NCBI GenBank assembly: GCA_001805205.1
Contig: MHER01000163.1
Span: 1 to 8,396 of the forward strand
Direction: 5' to 3'
Source: Nitrospirae bacterium RIFCSPLOW2_12_42_9
GTDB lineage: Bacteria; Nitrospirota; 9FT-COMBO-42-15; HDB-SIOI813
Length of the DNA stretch: 8,396 nt
Shown here: piece by piece, positions 1 through 7,502 of the stretch
How positions within the stretch are numbered: the stretch's first letter is position 1
Layout: each line of letters starts with the position of its first letter
Program-made: the position numbers and the translations under genes
Notes under the pieces: generated by a model
What the model was told of the DNA's origin: nothing
Database searches by the model: none
What the model saw: only the letters and a program-made list of their open reading frames with translations

Positions 1-707
1 GGACGTTTATCACGACTATATCCCCTTTTAGCCTGGTTACACCCCTTAACATCCCCCTCAAAATATGTCGAGGTAATATCATAGAAGAGAAAATCAAACC
101 GTGTCCCGAATAACTCTCCATATCGTTGCTGTAAGTGCTTCGAAAGTGCATCCTTATGAGGGAGCAGCGCATCCAGCGCACGATAAACTCGATCATCGTT
201 TACCTTGTCAACACTCACTCCCAGGAGATCATCCAGCGCTGTTGTTCTATACCAGAAGTCGGCAATCTGTAACTCCGAGGAGGGGGCACAGAACCTGGCC
301 AGCACTAAAATAGATGCCATAACACCCCATGGAATATCTTCCCTGCCTTGTGGTATATGCTCCCTACAGAACTCCTCCAATCCCAATCGTCTCATAAGGG
401 CCAGACCTGTATATACATCCCCAAAATGGCGTAGACGCTCCACTTGAATCTTCTTGAGATTTACTGTGGCCCATAAGGGAACCTCTTCTTCCTCTTCAAA
501 CAGGTCCCGCTCAGGTCTTGGTCTTCCATCCAATACCCGTCCTATTTCTTCCCACCCAATCTTCTCCTCCTTGTTCAACCCTGGAAGCTTACCAATAGTG
601 GCTACTATCCGCTGACGTGGACCTTGAACAGTACGCACTGATTCTACTAATGACCATGTTTCGTATTCTATGTCCCCTTTCTTTCGACGATGACGACGAA
701 GATACAT
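1..707 (-). CDS. IS1634-family (IS4-like DDE) transposase, 3' part beyond the window
   Basis: Reading the minus strand from ATG at 707 gives 235 codons open to the edge with no stop or frameshift. The protein begins MYLRRHRRKKGDIEYETW, a basic start typical of IS1634-like transposases. Residues 16-60 form the usual small N-terminal module (WSLVESVRTVQGPRQRIVA, then TIGKLPGL). Residues 209-218, YDITSTYFEG, match the motif that carries the first catalytic aspartate (D210) of the DDE triad. The following QAKRGYSRDKR is the conserved segment right after it in this family. The other two acidic residues lie outside the window, so whether the enzyme is intact cannot be told. The start is fixed by AGGAGG just upstream (712-717 on the plus strand). 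It acts on the ends of its own element, cutting and joining DNA. The overlapping plus-strand frames are shadows. Confidence 0.9.
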   Translation of the reverse strand, partial: MYLRRHRRKKGDIEYETWSLVESVRTVQGPRQRIVATIGKLPGLNKEEKIGWEEIGRVLDGRPRPERDLFEEEEEVPLWATVNLKKIQVERLRHFGDVYTGLALMRRLGLEEFCREHIPQGREDIPWGVMASILVLARFCAPSSELQIADFWYRTTALDDLLGVSVDKVNDDRVYRALDALLPHKDALSKHLQQRYGELFGTRFDFLFYDITSTYFEGDVKGCNQAKRGYSRDKR

Positions 708-711
708 TCAT

Positions 712-717
712 CCTCCT
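712..717 (-). promoter_or_regulatory. Ribosome binding site of the transposase
   Basis: The minus strand reads AGGAGG four bases before the ATG at 707. This strong Shine-Dalgarno sequence decides the start: the other nearby ATG, at 711, is in a different frame. Confidence 0.75.
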
Positions 718-742
718 GACGTCATCATTATCTATAGTATTC

Positions 743-773
743 ATCCCCTAATCAAGGGGGTAGTCTGCACTAC
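743..773. repeat. Two adjacent small inverted repeats in the IS leader
   Basis: ATCCCCT (743-749) pairs with AGGGGGT (755-761) across a 5-base loop, with one G-T pair. GTAGT (760-764) pairs with ACTAC (769-773) across four bases. The two stems share bases 760-761, so they could form as alternatives. They lie between the outer end of the element and the transposase ribosome binding site, where IS elements often carry structure that limits translation of read-through mRNA. That role is inference. TGCACT is also repeated directly at 766-771 and 775-780. Confidence 0.4.
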
Positions 774-844
774 ATGCACTTTTTAAAAACATATATTGAA
801 AATACAAGAGTTTTTACTTTCTTACACGCTAAAAATCTAAAATT

Positions 845-903
845 TAATGTCAAACTGCGGAAGATGGGCTAACGAACGTCGTCTCTGAGCGACTTTGACG
901 TTA
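845..903. repeat. Imperfect inverted repeat spanning the presumed IS/flank boundary
   Basis: TAATGTCAAA (845-854) and TTTGACGTTA (894-903) can pair over 10 bp with one G-T pair, separated by 39 bases. A compact nested hairpin sits inside the right half: GTCG (878-881) with CGAC (890-893), continued by CT/AG around a 3-base loop. There is no T-run after it, so it is not a clear terminator. It lies upstream of the candidate gcv promoter and so is probably not in the gcv mRNA. Confidence 0.4.
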
Positions 904-919
904 CCCTGCTTTCGACCTC

Positions 920-949
920 TTGATATTTATATCCACTTTAGGTTATATT
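920..949 (+). promoter_or_regulatory. Candidate sigma-70 promoter of the gcv operon
   Basis: TTGATA (920-925) and TATATT (944-949) each match the consensus at five of six positions and are 18 bp apart. Transcription would start near 956, leaving a 5' leader of about 23 bases, just enough for the ribosome binding site. Such a short leader leaves no room for a glycine riboswitch. The promoter lies outside the likely IS end. Confidence 0.5.
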
Positions 950-964
950 AAAATTTCTAAAAAC

Positions 965-972
965 GGAAGGGG
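965..972 (+). promoter_or_regulatory. Ribosome binding site deciding the GTG start of gcvT
   Basis: GGAAGGGG lies six bases before GTG at 979. The next in-frame ATG would remove the conserved LYETHKSLGAQFVEFAGW segment, so the GTG start is favoured. Confidence 0.7.
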
Positions 973-978
973 TGAAAA

Positions 979-2088
979 GTGAATAGGACTAACAGGACTA
1001 TACTTTACGAGACTCATAAGTCTCTCGGTGCCCAGTTTGTTGAATTTGCAGGATGGGAGATGCCTGTCTCCTACTCCGGGGTTCTCGAAGAGCATAAGGC
1101 TGTCAGGACAGGAGCCGGGCTTTTTGATGTATCCCACATGGGGAGGTTTCAGGTGGAGGGGCAGGGTTCCAAGGGATTTCTTCAGTATCTCTCTGCCTCT
1201 GATATCGCCAGTCTCCGGCCAAATCAGGCATGTTATACAGTATTCTGCAATGAAAAAGGCGGAATAATCGATGACCTTATTATCTATAAGCTTGAAAGGT
1301 TATCGTATCTTGTTTGTGTAAACGCAGCAAACAGAGAGAAGTGCCTCAACTGGATTAAGGCCAACGAGCCCAAATTTACAAATGTCAGAATAGAGGACAA
1401 CAGCGAGGGTATTGCACAGATAGCTATTCAGGGTCCTAAATCTCTGGATATCCTTCAGGTATTAACGGATGTTGATCTCTCCTCCATCAAGCAAAAGAGC
1501 TTTTCAAAGGGGCGTCTCGGCGGCATGGATTCTTATATTGCAAGGACTGGTTTTACAGGTGAGAAGGGGTATGAATTATTTATCCCTGCGGTTATTGCTC
1601 CCGGGATATGGGATTCAATCATGAAGCAGGGTGAACTCTTTGGTATCAGACCAGCAGGGCTTGGTGCCCGTGATACCCTGAGGCTTGAGATGGGTTATCT
1701 CCTTCATGGAAGTGATATGGATGAGAAAACAACACCTCTTGAATGCGGTCTTGATAAGGTTGTAGATCTCAAAAAGGAGGATTTTATAGGCAAAGAGGCC
1801 ATACTCAGGCAGAAGGAGCAGGGGGTAGAGCGAAAACTCGTGGGATTTGAATTGCTGCAAAAGGGTGTGCCGAGACATGGATATCGTATATATTCAAATG
1901 GCAAGACCCTCGGTGTTGTAACAAGTGGTAATTTTTCCCCTACCCTTAAAAAGGGGATAGGTCTTGGTTTTGTCCATCCAAAATATTCAACACCAGGTGC
2001 TGAGATTTTAATAGATATCCGCGGAAAAGTTGCTGTTGCTATGGTGGTAGAGCTGCCATTCTATAAAAAAGGGAAGAACAAAGAGTAG
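979..2088 (+). CDS. gcvT: Aminomethyltransferase, T protein of the glycine cleavage system
   Basis: GcvT takes the aminomethyl group carried on the lipoyl arm of GcvH and, with tetrahydrofolate, releases ammonia and forms 5,10-methylene-THF in the cytoplasm. The 369-residue product has the usual family length. It opens with LYETHKSLGAQFVEFAGWEM and continues with AVRTGAGLFDVSHMG (residues 41-55), the family's N-terminal signature. GGIIDDL (94-100) contains the conserved Asp pair near the folate site. GARDTLRLEMGYLLHGSDMD and the C-terminal TSGNFSPTLKKGIGLGF are also typical. The GTG start has a good ribosome binding site. Its stop codon abuts the gcvPA start, so the gene heads a three-gene operon and is probably translationally coupled to gcvPA. 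There are no frameshifts or missing motifs. Related folate enzymes such as YgfZ and the dimethylglycine dehydrogenase domain are excluded by the operon and the close match. Confidence 0.97.
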   Translation: MNRTNRTILYETHKSLGAQFVEFAGWEMPVSYSGVLEEHKAVRTGAGLFDVSHMGRFQVEGQGSKGFLQYLSASDIASLRPNQACYTVFCNEKGGIIDDLIIYKLERLSYLVCVNAANREKCLNWIKANEPKFTNVRIEDNSEGIAQIAIQGPKSLDILQVLTDVDLSSIKQKSFSKGRLGGMDSYIARTGFTGEKGYELFIPAVIAPGIWDSIMKQGELFGIRPAGLGARDTLRLEMGYLLHGSDMDEKTTPLECGLDKVVDLKKEDFIGKEAILRQKEQGVERKLVGFELLQKGVPRHGYRIYSNGKTLGVVTSGNFSPTLKKGIGLGFVHPKYSTPGAEILIDIRGKVAVAMVVELPFYKKGKNKE

Positions 2089-3441
2089 ATGGAATACATT
2101 CCTAATACACCTGAGGATCAGAGGGAGATGCTGAAAGCAATCGGCGTCTCCTCTATTGAAGATCTGCTTCGCGATATACCTGTTGAAGTCAGACTTAAAA
2201 AAGACCTTAACCTTCCGGAACCACTCTCAGAACTGGAGCTGCTTAAAGAGATGAAGAACTTAAGCAGCATGAATGCCAACACAGAGGATTTTATCTCCTT
2301 TCTTGGCGCAGGTGCATATGACCATTTTATTCCGAGTGTTGTTTCCCACGTTTTATCCCGTTCAGAGTTTTATACAGCATATACGCCATATCAGGCAGAG
2401 ATGAGCCAGGGTTTTCTTCAGACTATTTATGAATATCAGACGATGATATGTGAGCTTACAGGGATGGAAGTGGCTAACGCATCTATGTATGATGGAGCTT
2501 CTGCAATGGCTGAGGCCGCATTAATGGGTACGAGGATAACAAAGAGAGAGGAGATTATTATATCATCTGCAGTGAATCCAAGGTACAGAAAGGTCCTGGA
2601 TACTTATCTGAGGGGACTTAAATACCCTGTAAAAAATATCAAATGGGATAATGGAATAACTGATATTGAGAAACTTTCGATGGTAATATCAGATAAGACA
2701 GCGGTGGTGGTTATTCAGAATCCTAATTTCTTCGGTTCTCTTGAGGATGTCGCTGCGATAATTGAATTAGCTCACAGGCATGGTGCTGTAGCGATTATTG
2801 TGGCGGACCCAATTGCCCTTGGAATATTAAAAACAGCCGGTGAACTTGGTGCTGATATAGTTGTTGGCGAGGGTCAACCGCTTGGCATACCGCTCAATTT
2901 TGGCGGCCCTTATCTCGGCTTTTTTGCAGCGAGGATGGAACATATCCGGAAGATGCCGGGAAGGATCGTTGGTGCAACAACTGATAAGGATGGGAATGTT
3001 GGGTATTGTCTTACATTCCAGACAAGGGAACAGCATATAAAGAGAGAGCGGGCAACATCAAACATATGTACTAACGAGGACCTTGTGGCGCTTGCTGCTA
3101 CAGTGTACATGGCAGCTATGGGAAAACATGGTCTGAGAGATGTGGCTAATCTGTGCTTACAGAAGATGTCCTATGCGAAAAATAAAATCAGAGAGTTGAA
3201 AGGGTATACCATACCATTTTCTGCTCCGACGTTTAAGGAGTTTGTTGTAAAGACAACTGTTCCTTCTGAAAAGATCCAGGAAAGGTTATATTCTGAGAAG
3301 ATAATCGGTGGGCTGAATTTGGGTACTTATTATCCGGAACTTAAAGATCATATCCTTTTATCTGTTACAGAGAAACGTTCCCGCCAGGATATAGAAAGAT
3401 TAATACAGTGCCTCAGTCAGGTGGCCGGAAATGTCAATTAA
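2089..3441 (+). CDS. gcvPA: Glycine dehydrogenase (decarboxylating) subunit 1
   Basis: GcvPA is the N-terminal half of the P protein. With GcvPB it makes the PLP enzyme that decarboxylates glycine and loads the aminomethyl group onto lipoyl-GcvH. The product has 450 residues, the normal size for the split subunit. It begins [18 protein letters not shown], a hallmark of this subunit, followed by [10 protein letters not shown] (71-80), the [17 protein letters not shown] region (92-108) and [12 protein letters not shown] (132-143). It has the aminotransferase-like fold but not the PLP lysine, which belongs to GcvPB. The ATG begins directly after the gcvT stop. Only AAGAG sits three bases before it and GGGAAG farther back, so translation probably depends on ribosomes finishing gcvT. 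The 3' end overlaps gcvPB by 11 bases. In many genomes gcvH sits between gcvT and gcvPA; here there is no space for it. Confidence 0.97.
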   Translation: MEYIPNTPEDQREMLKAIGVSSIEDLLRDIPVEVRLKKDLNLPEPLSELELLKEMKNLSSMNANTEDFISFLGAGAYDHFIPSVVSHVLSRSEFYTAYTPYQAEMSQGFLQTIYEYQTMICELTGMEVANASMYDGASAMAEAALMGTRITKREEIIISSAVNPRYRKVLDTYLRGLKYPVKNIKWDNGITDIEKLSMVISDKTAVVVIQNPNFFGSLEDVAAIIELAHRHGAVAIIVADPIALGILKTAGELGADIVVGEGQPLGIPLNFGGPYLGFFAARMEHIRKMPGRIVGATTDKDGNVGYCLTFQTREQHIKRERATSNICTNEDLVALAATVYMAAMGKHGLRDVANLCLQKMSYAKNKIRELKGYTIPFSAPTFKEFVVKTTVPSEKIQERLYSEKIIGGLNLGTYYPELKDHILLSVTEKRSRQDIERLIQCLSQVAGNVN

Positions 3442-4903
3442 ACCAATATTCGAAAAGGGCGCTCCGGGCAGAAAGGCATATTCCCTGCCAGATATTGATG
3501 TACCTGAAGTGGAAATTAATAAATTAATCCCTTCTCAATTTTTAAATGATGGTTTTATCAATCTTCCTGAAGTTAGTGAAGTGGAGCTTATAAGGCATTT
3601 CACGAGACTTTCCCAATTAAATTTTGGTGTGGATATGGGGTTCTATCCCCTTGGTTCCTGCACAATGAAGTATAACCCAAAGGTAAATGAAGAGGCTGCG
3701 AAATTATCAGGTCTGATGAACTCCCATCCATTACAATCTGAAAATCTCTCACAGGGGGCCTTGAAACTTATGTATGAGCTTGAGGCTTTTCTCAAAGAGA
3801 TTGGGGGTTTAGACAGTGTCTCACTTCAACCTGCTGCCGGCGCCCATGGAGAGCTTGCAGGTATGCTTGTAGTAAGGGCATATCATGAGGCCAATGGCAA
3901 TCCAAGGAAAAAGGTTTTAATCCCTGATTCAGCGCATGGGACCAATCCTGCAAGCGCTGCTCTTGCAGGTTATGATATTGTTGTTATTAAATCAAGTAAA
4001 GATGGGCTTGTAGATATTGATGAATTAAAGAGGGCAGTAGATACAGATTGTGCTGCTGTTATGCTGACAAATCCCAATACGATCGGACTTTTTGAAAAAG
4101 ATATATTTTTTATATCAAAGGTAATTCATGATGCAGGCGCCTTACTTTATATGGATGGGGCTAACCTTAATGCGCTTCTTGATATCACAAGACCAGGTGA
4201 TATGGGTTTTGATATTGTGCATTTCAATCTCCATAAGACCTTTTCCACCCCGCATGGAGGCGGGGGACCGGGTTCAGGGCCTATAGGGGTTGTTGAGAAA
4301 CTCTCTCCTTTCATACCGGTGCCGATTATAGAAAAGGGTGGTGATAAATATTACCTGGATTATAACAGGCCTCATAGTATAGGAAGTATTCATGGATTCT
4401 ATGGTAATTTTGGTGTGCTGGTCAGGGCTTATACATATATCAGGAGGTTGGGTGCAAAGGGACTTAAAGAGGTTAGCAGAAATGCAATCCTTAATGCAAA
4501 CTATATAAAGAAGCGTCTCGAAGGGATTTACTATCTGCCCAATCAGGGTATGTGCATGCATGAGTGTGTGTTTTCTGCCAAATTTCAGAAGGCAAAAGGG
4601 GTGCATGCATGGGATATTTCAAAGAGGTTACAGGATTATGGCTTCCATCCGCCTACAGTAAACTTCCCGCTGATAGTTGATGAGGCAATAATGATAGAGC
4701 CTACTGAGACTGAGGCCAGAGAGACACTCGATAAGTTCTGTGATGCAATGATTGCCATAGCAAAGGAAGTTGAGACTGACCCTGAAATTGTAAAAAATGC
4801 ACCGCATACAAGGGTCGTGAAAAGGCTTGATGAGGCACAGGCAGTTAAAAAGCCTAATCTGCGATGGCAAAAAAATCTGTCTAATACCATAAAAAATCCT
4901 TGA
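3431..4903 (+). CDS. gcvPB: Glycine dehydrogenase (decarboxylating) subunit 2, PLP-binding
   Basis: GcvPB is the PLP-carrying half of the split P protein and does the decarboxylation chemistry with GcvPA. The 490-residue product is full length. Visible family motifs are [14 protein letters not shown] (71-84), [15 protein letters not shown] (166-180), [11 protein letters not shown] (241-251) and [20 protein letters not shown] (265-284). Lys269 in HKTF is the expected Schiff-base lysine for PLP. The C-terminus PNLRW plus a short polar tail is also typical. The ATG overlaps the end of gcvPA (AATGTCAATTAA) and has AGGTGG (3419-3424) six bases upstream, so coupled translation is likely. The stop TGA forms part of a TTGACA element that seems to start the next operon. 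The split arrangement differs from the single roughly 950-residue GcvP of enterobacteria and mitochondria. Confidence 0.97.
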   Translation: MSIKPIFEKGAPGRKAYSLPDIDVPEVEINKLIPSQFLNDGFINLPEVSEVELIRHFTRLSQLNFGVDMGFYPLGSCTMKYNPKVNEEAAKLSGLMNSHPLQSENLSQGALKLMYELEAFLKEIGGLDSVSLQPAAGAHGELAGMLVVRAYHEANGNPRKKVLIPDSAHGTNPASAALAGYDIVVIKSSKDGLVDIDELKRAVDTDCAAVMLTNPNTIGLFEKDIFFISKVIHDAGALLYMDGANLNALLDITRPGDMGFDIVHFNLHKTFSTPHGGGGPGSGPIGVVEKLSPFIPVPIIEKGGDKYYLDYNRPHSIGSIHGFYGNFGVLVRAYTYIRRLGAKGLKEVSRNAILNANYIKKRLEGIYYLPNQGMCMHECVFSAKFQKAKGVHAWDISKRLQDYGFHPPTVNFPLIVDEAIMIEPTETEARETLDKFCDAMIAIAKEVETDPEIVKNAPHTRVVKRLDEAQAVKKPNLRWQKNLSNTIKNP

Positions 4904-4929
4904 CAGATTAATTAATCAGATTATATGAT
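4900..4929 (+). promoter_or_regulatory. Candidate sigma-70 promoter of the frd operon
   Basis: TTGACA (4900-4905) is a perfect -35 box and contains the gcvPB stop codon. TATGAT (4924-4929) matches the -10 consensus at five of six positions after an 18-bp spacer. An alternative -10, TATATG at 4922-4927, would give 16 bp. The start point near 4936 implies an untranslated leader of about 105 bases before frdA. No GC-rich terminator is seen between gcvPB and frdA, so read-through from gcv may add to expression. Confidence 0.6.
4906..4917. promoter_or_regulatory. Perfect 12-bp palindrome in the promoter spacer, possible operator
   Basis: GATTAATTAATC is its own reverse complement and lies directly after the -35 box, inside the spacer. 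A dimeric regulator bound there would block RNA polymerase. It does not match the FNR consensus TTGAT-N4-ATCAA. AT-rich DNA yields palindromes by chance more easily, so the role is inferred from position only. Confidence 0.4.
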
Positions 4930-4934
4930 TAAAT

Positions 4935-4944
4935 CCCTTAAGGG
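4935..4944. repeat. 10-bp palindrome at the presumed frd transcription start
   Basis: CCCTTAAGGG is a perfect palindrome at the predicted +1. As RNA it could form only a 3-bp stem with a TTAA loop, and no T-run follows, so it is a poor terminator. It may be a second protein-binding site or chance. The remaining leader, 4945-5040, is AT-rich and shows no recognisable riboswitch. Confidence 0.3.
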
Positions 4945-5040
4945 TAAAATCAAAACAGGACAGAACTATCTGATATTACATCATAAATCATGAAGGGATA
5001 TGTATGCTGCGATATGAGGGGGTTAAAATAAAATAAATAT

Positions 5041-6750
5041 ATGGACGTTATTAATCATGATATCCTGATAGTCGGCGGCGGCGGGGCAGGTCTTCGTGCA
5101 GCAATCGAGATCAGCAAGTCCAATCCTTCACTTAAGACTGCTGTGGTTTCAAAGGTATATCCAATGCGGAGCCATACAGTAGCAGCAGAGGGCGGCTCTG
5201 CTGCTGTATTGAAAGAGGATGACAATCACGATCTTCATGCCTATGACACTGTCAAAGGAAGTGATTTTCTTGCAGATCAGGATGCAGTAGAAGTTTTTGT
5301 ACGTGATGCAACCAGAGAGGTCGTTCAGATTGAGCGATGGGGATGTCCGTGGAACCGTGAGGAAGACGGTCGTATAGCAACCAGATGGTTTGGCGGGATG
5401 AGCAGGAAACGAACACTCCATGCAGCAGATAAAACCGGTTTCCACCTGCTCCATGCCTTATTTCAAACCTCCCTGAAGTATGATACCCTCATGCGATATG
5501 ATGAATGGTTCGTTGCTGCCCTTCTTGTGGACGAGGGTAAGCTTGGCGGGGTACTGGCATTAGATACCCGAAGGGGGGTCTTCTCAATCCTTGCAGCAAA
5601 GGCTGTTATCCTCTGTACAGGTGGAGTTGGGAGGATGTATGCCTTTACGAGTAATGCAGGTATAAAAACCGGAGATGGTGCAGCCCTGGCCTACCGTGCC
5701 GGTGCACCAATCAAGGATATGGAATTCATACAGTTCCATCCATCCGGACTTCTCAGGACAGGAATATTAATTACAGAGGCTTCAAGGGGTGAAGGTGGAT
5801 ATCTTTATAATAAAGATGGAAAACGGTTTATGGAAAACTATGCCCCTTCCAAGATGGAACTTGCCCCAAGGGATATTGTATCACGCTCTATTATAGAAGA
5901 GGTACTCGCAGGAAGAGGTTTTGAAGGGCCATATGGTTCTTATGTCCAACTCGATCTCCGTCATCTCGGTGAGGCAAAGATTATGGAGAAGCTTCCTATG
6001 GTGCGGGAACTATGCCTTGACTTTGCAGGGATGGACCCTGTTTATGAACCAATCCCTATACGACCGACAATGCACTATACCATGGGAGGAGTTCATACAG
6101 ACAAGGATGGTAAAACCCCAATCGCAGGACTCTATGCAGCAGGTGAAGGTGGATGCGTAAGCATTCACGGCGCCAATCGTCTCGGATCTAATTCTCTTAC
6201 AGAACTCCTTGTATTCGGTGCAAGGGCAGGAAGGAGTGCTGCTGAGTATGTACCAATTTCAAAACCCTGTTCATCTGAGAGACTGCAATCATTAGCCAAA
6301 AGAGAGATGGATATAATTCAGAAGAGGTACATGCAGCCAGGAAATGGAAAAGAGAAGGCAGGGGCTATCTTAGCGGATCTCCGCAAGACAATGGATGAGA
6401 AGGTGGGGATTTACAGGACTGACGATGGTCTTAAAGATGCTGTACAGATTATACAACGTCTTAAAGAACGGTTTACCGGAATACGTATCACCCAGCAGAG
6501 TAAGGTGTTCAACACAGAACTGACAGGGGCCATGGAGCTTGACAATATGCTTGAGATTGCACATGTTATTGCCATGAATGCCCGGATACGGAAGGAGTCA
6601 AGGGGCGGACATGCGAGGAAGGATTTTCCAAAACGCGACGATGAACAGTTTTTACACCATTCCCTGGTCTTTAAAACCCCTGAGGGACCTAAGCGGGAGA
6701 CGTTTCCTGTTACGATTACAAAGTGGAAACCTGAAGAAAGGAAATATTAG
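5041..6750 (+). CDS. frdA: Fumarate reductase flavoprotein subunit
   Basis: FrdA is the catalytic subunit of quinol:fumarate reductase and interconverts fumarate and succinate on covalent FAD at the cytoplasmic face. The 569-residue protein starts with the dinucleotide-binding motif IVGGGGAGLRAA (10-21). His45 in MRSHTVAAEGGSAA is the expected covalent FAD site. Active-site residues are visible: His233 (FHPSG), Glu246 (TEASRGEGG), Arg277 (APRD), His345 (RPTMHYTMGG) and Arg380 (HGANRLGSNSL). Segments such as RWGCPWNR and HALFQTSLKY resemble E. coli FrdA more than SdhA. It is about 30 residues shorter than E. coli FrdA, lacking a loop before APRD and the C-terminal tail. The ATG is the only workable start, since TAA lies in frame at 5029-5031. 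The purine-rich GAGGGGG (5016-5022) is an unusually long 18 bases upstream. Direction of the reaction in vivo cannot be read from sequence. Confidence 0.95.
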   Translation: MDVINHDILIVGGGGAGLRAAIEISKSNPSLKTAVVSKVYPMRSHTVAAEGGSAAVLKEDDNHDLHAYDTVKGSDFLADQDAVEVFVRDATREVVQIERWGCPWNREEDGRIATRWFGGMSRKRTLHAADKTGFHLLHALFQTSLKYDTLMRYDEWFVAALLVDEGKLGGVLALDTRRGVFSILAAKAVILCTGGVGRMYAFTSNAGIKTGDGAALAYRAGAPIKDMEFIQFHPSGLLRTGILITEASRGEGGYLYNKDGKRFMENYAPSKMELAPRDIVSRSIIEEVLAGRGFEGPYGSYVQLDLRHLGEAKIMEKLPMVRELCLDFAGMDPVYEPIPIRPTMHYTMGGVHTDKDGKTPIAGLYAAGEGGCVSIHGANRLGSNSLTELLVFGARAGRSAAEYVPISKPCSSERLQSLAKREMDIIQKRYMQPGNGKEKAGAILADLRKTMDEKVGIYRTDDGLKDAVQIIQRLKERFTGIRITQQSKVFNTELTGAMELDNMLEIAHVIAMNARIRKESRGGHARKDFPKRDDEQFLHHSLVFKTPEGPKRETFPVTITKWKPEERKY

Positions 6751-6758
6751 GATTGTTC

Positions 6759-7502
6759 ATGGGAGAAGAGATTACCCTAAATATTACCCGTTATAACCCT
6801 GATAAAGACGGCAAATATACTACACAGAGATATTCAATCCCGTATAAGAATGACTGGAGCATCCTTGATGCCTTGAATTATGTAAAGGCTGAACTGGATG
6901 GTTCACTTACATACCGCTGGTCATGCAGAATGGCTGTATGCGGAAGCTGCGGCATGATGGTCAATGGCACACCAAGACTTACCTGTTCAACTTATCTGAA
7001 TGAATTCTATCCAAAAGAAATAACCATTGAACCTCTGGCAAATTTTCCTGTTATCAGGGACCTTGTGGTTGATATCAATGATTTCATGGCAAAGCTCAAG
7101 TCTGCCAAACCATGGATTATCAGAAAGAATAAAAGGGATGAAGATGATACCTCAAAAGAGTATTTACAGACAACGGGTCAGATGGATAAATATTATCAGC
7201 AAACCCTTTGTATTAATTGCACCCTCTGTTATGCGGCATGTCCTGTATACGGCCTCCACCCTGATTTTCTTGGCCCTGCTGTAATAGCGCTTGGACACCG
7301 GTATAATAAGGATTCGAGGGATGAAGGAAAGGCTGACAGGAGGGAAGTCCTTGCATCAGAGCATGGGGTGTGGAAGTGTACAGTGGTCGGAGATTGCACA
7401 GAGGTCTGTCCGAAACATGTTGACCCATCGGCTGCTATCCAGAGGACAAAAGTGGACTCAGCAATAAACTGGTTTTTCTCATTTTTGACGGGACGAAAAT
7501 AA
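6759..7502 (+). CDS. frdB: Fumarate reductase iron-sulfur subunit
   Basis: FrdB relays electrons between quinol in the membrane and FAD in FrdA through three Fe-S clusters. From ATG 6759 the product has 247 residues, close to the 244 of E. coli. The [2Fe-2S] ligands are Cys56, 61, 64 and 76 with spacing C-x4-C-x2-C-x11-C. CINCTLCYAACP (151-162) gives Cys151, 154 and 157 for the [4Fe-4S] cluster, with Cys217 as its fourth ligand. Cys161, 207 and 213 fit the [3Fe-4S] cluster. Lys231 matches a conserved lysine near the quinol site. An in-frame TTG at 6753 would add two residues (MF), but AGGA (6749-6752) is six bases before the ATG, so ATG is preferred. The gene begins nine bases after the frdA stop, and its TAA overlaps the frdC ATG by one base. 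Confidence 0.96.
   Translation: MGEEITLNITRYNPDKDGKYTTQRYSIPYKNDWSILDALNYVKAELDGSLTYRWSCRMAVCGSCGMMVNGTPRLTCSTYLNEFYPKEITIEPLANFPVIRDLVVDINDFMAKLKSAKPWIIRKNKRDEDDTSKEYLQTTGQMDKYYQQTLCINCTLCYAACPVYGLHPDFLGPAVIALGHRYNKDSRDEGKADRREVLASEHGVWKCTVVGDCTEVCPKHVDPSAAIQRTKVDSAINWFFSFLTGRK

Larger units (their letters stand above)
1..868 (-). mobile_element. Partial IS1634-like insertion sequence, promoter-proximal end
   Basis: The segment carries an intact N-terminal transposase reading frame on the minus strand plus a leader of about 160 bp, and it is cut by the left window edge. The outer boundary near 868 is a guess: the stretch at 848-868 (TGTCAAACTGCGGAAG, then ATGGG) looks like an IS terminus, but the second end lies outside the window, so neither an inverted repeat nor a target duplication can be verified. 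Arginine codon choice supports foreign origin: 8 of 26 arginines in the transposase part use AGA/AGG, against 12 of 18 in the neighbouring gcvT. Confidence 0.65.

Noticed and set aside
101..447. Two overlapping plus-strand open frames of 70 and 80 codons
   Set aside because: They lie antisense to the transposase, whose minus-strand frame is continuous and matches a known family. Neither resembles a protein.
860..978. Glycine riboswitch upstream of gcvT
   Set aside because: This class often precedes gcvT, so I looked for it. The conserved aptamer elements are absent and the candidate promoter leaves only about 23 bases of leader.
4990..5031. 13-codon open frame in the frdA leader with two adjacent Cys codons, possible leader peptide
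   Set aside because: It has no ribosome binding site and no terminator/antiterminator structure, and short frames like this arise by chance.
6753..6758. TTG at 6753 as the frdB start
   Set aside because: ATG at 6759 has a better-spaced AGGA, and the resulting N-terminus aligns well with E. coli FrdB. TTG would add only two residues.
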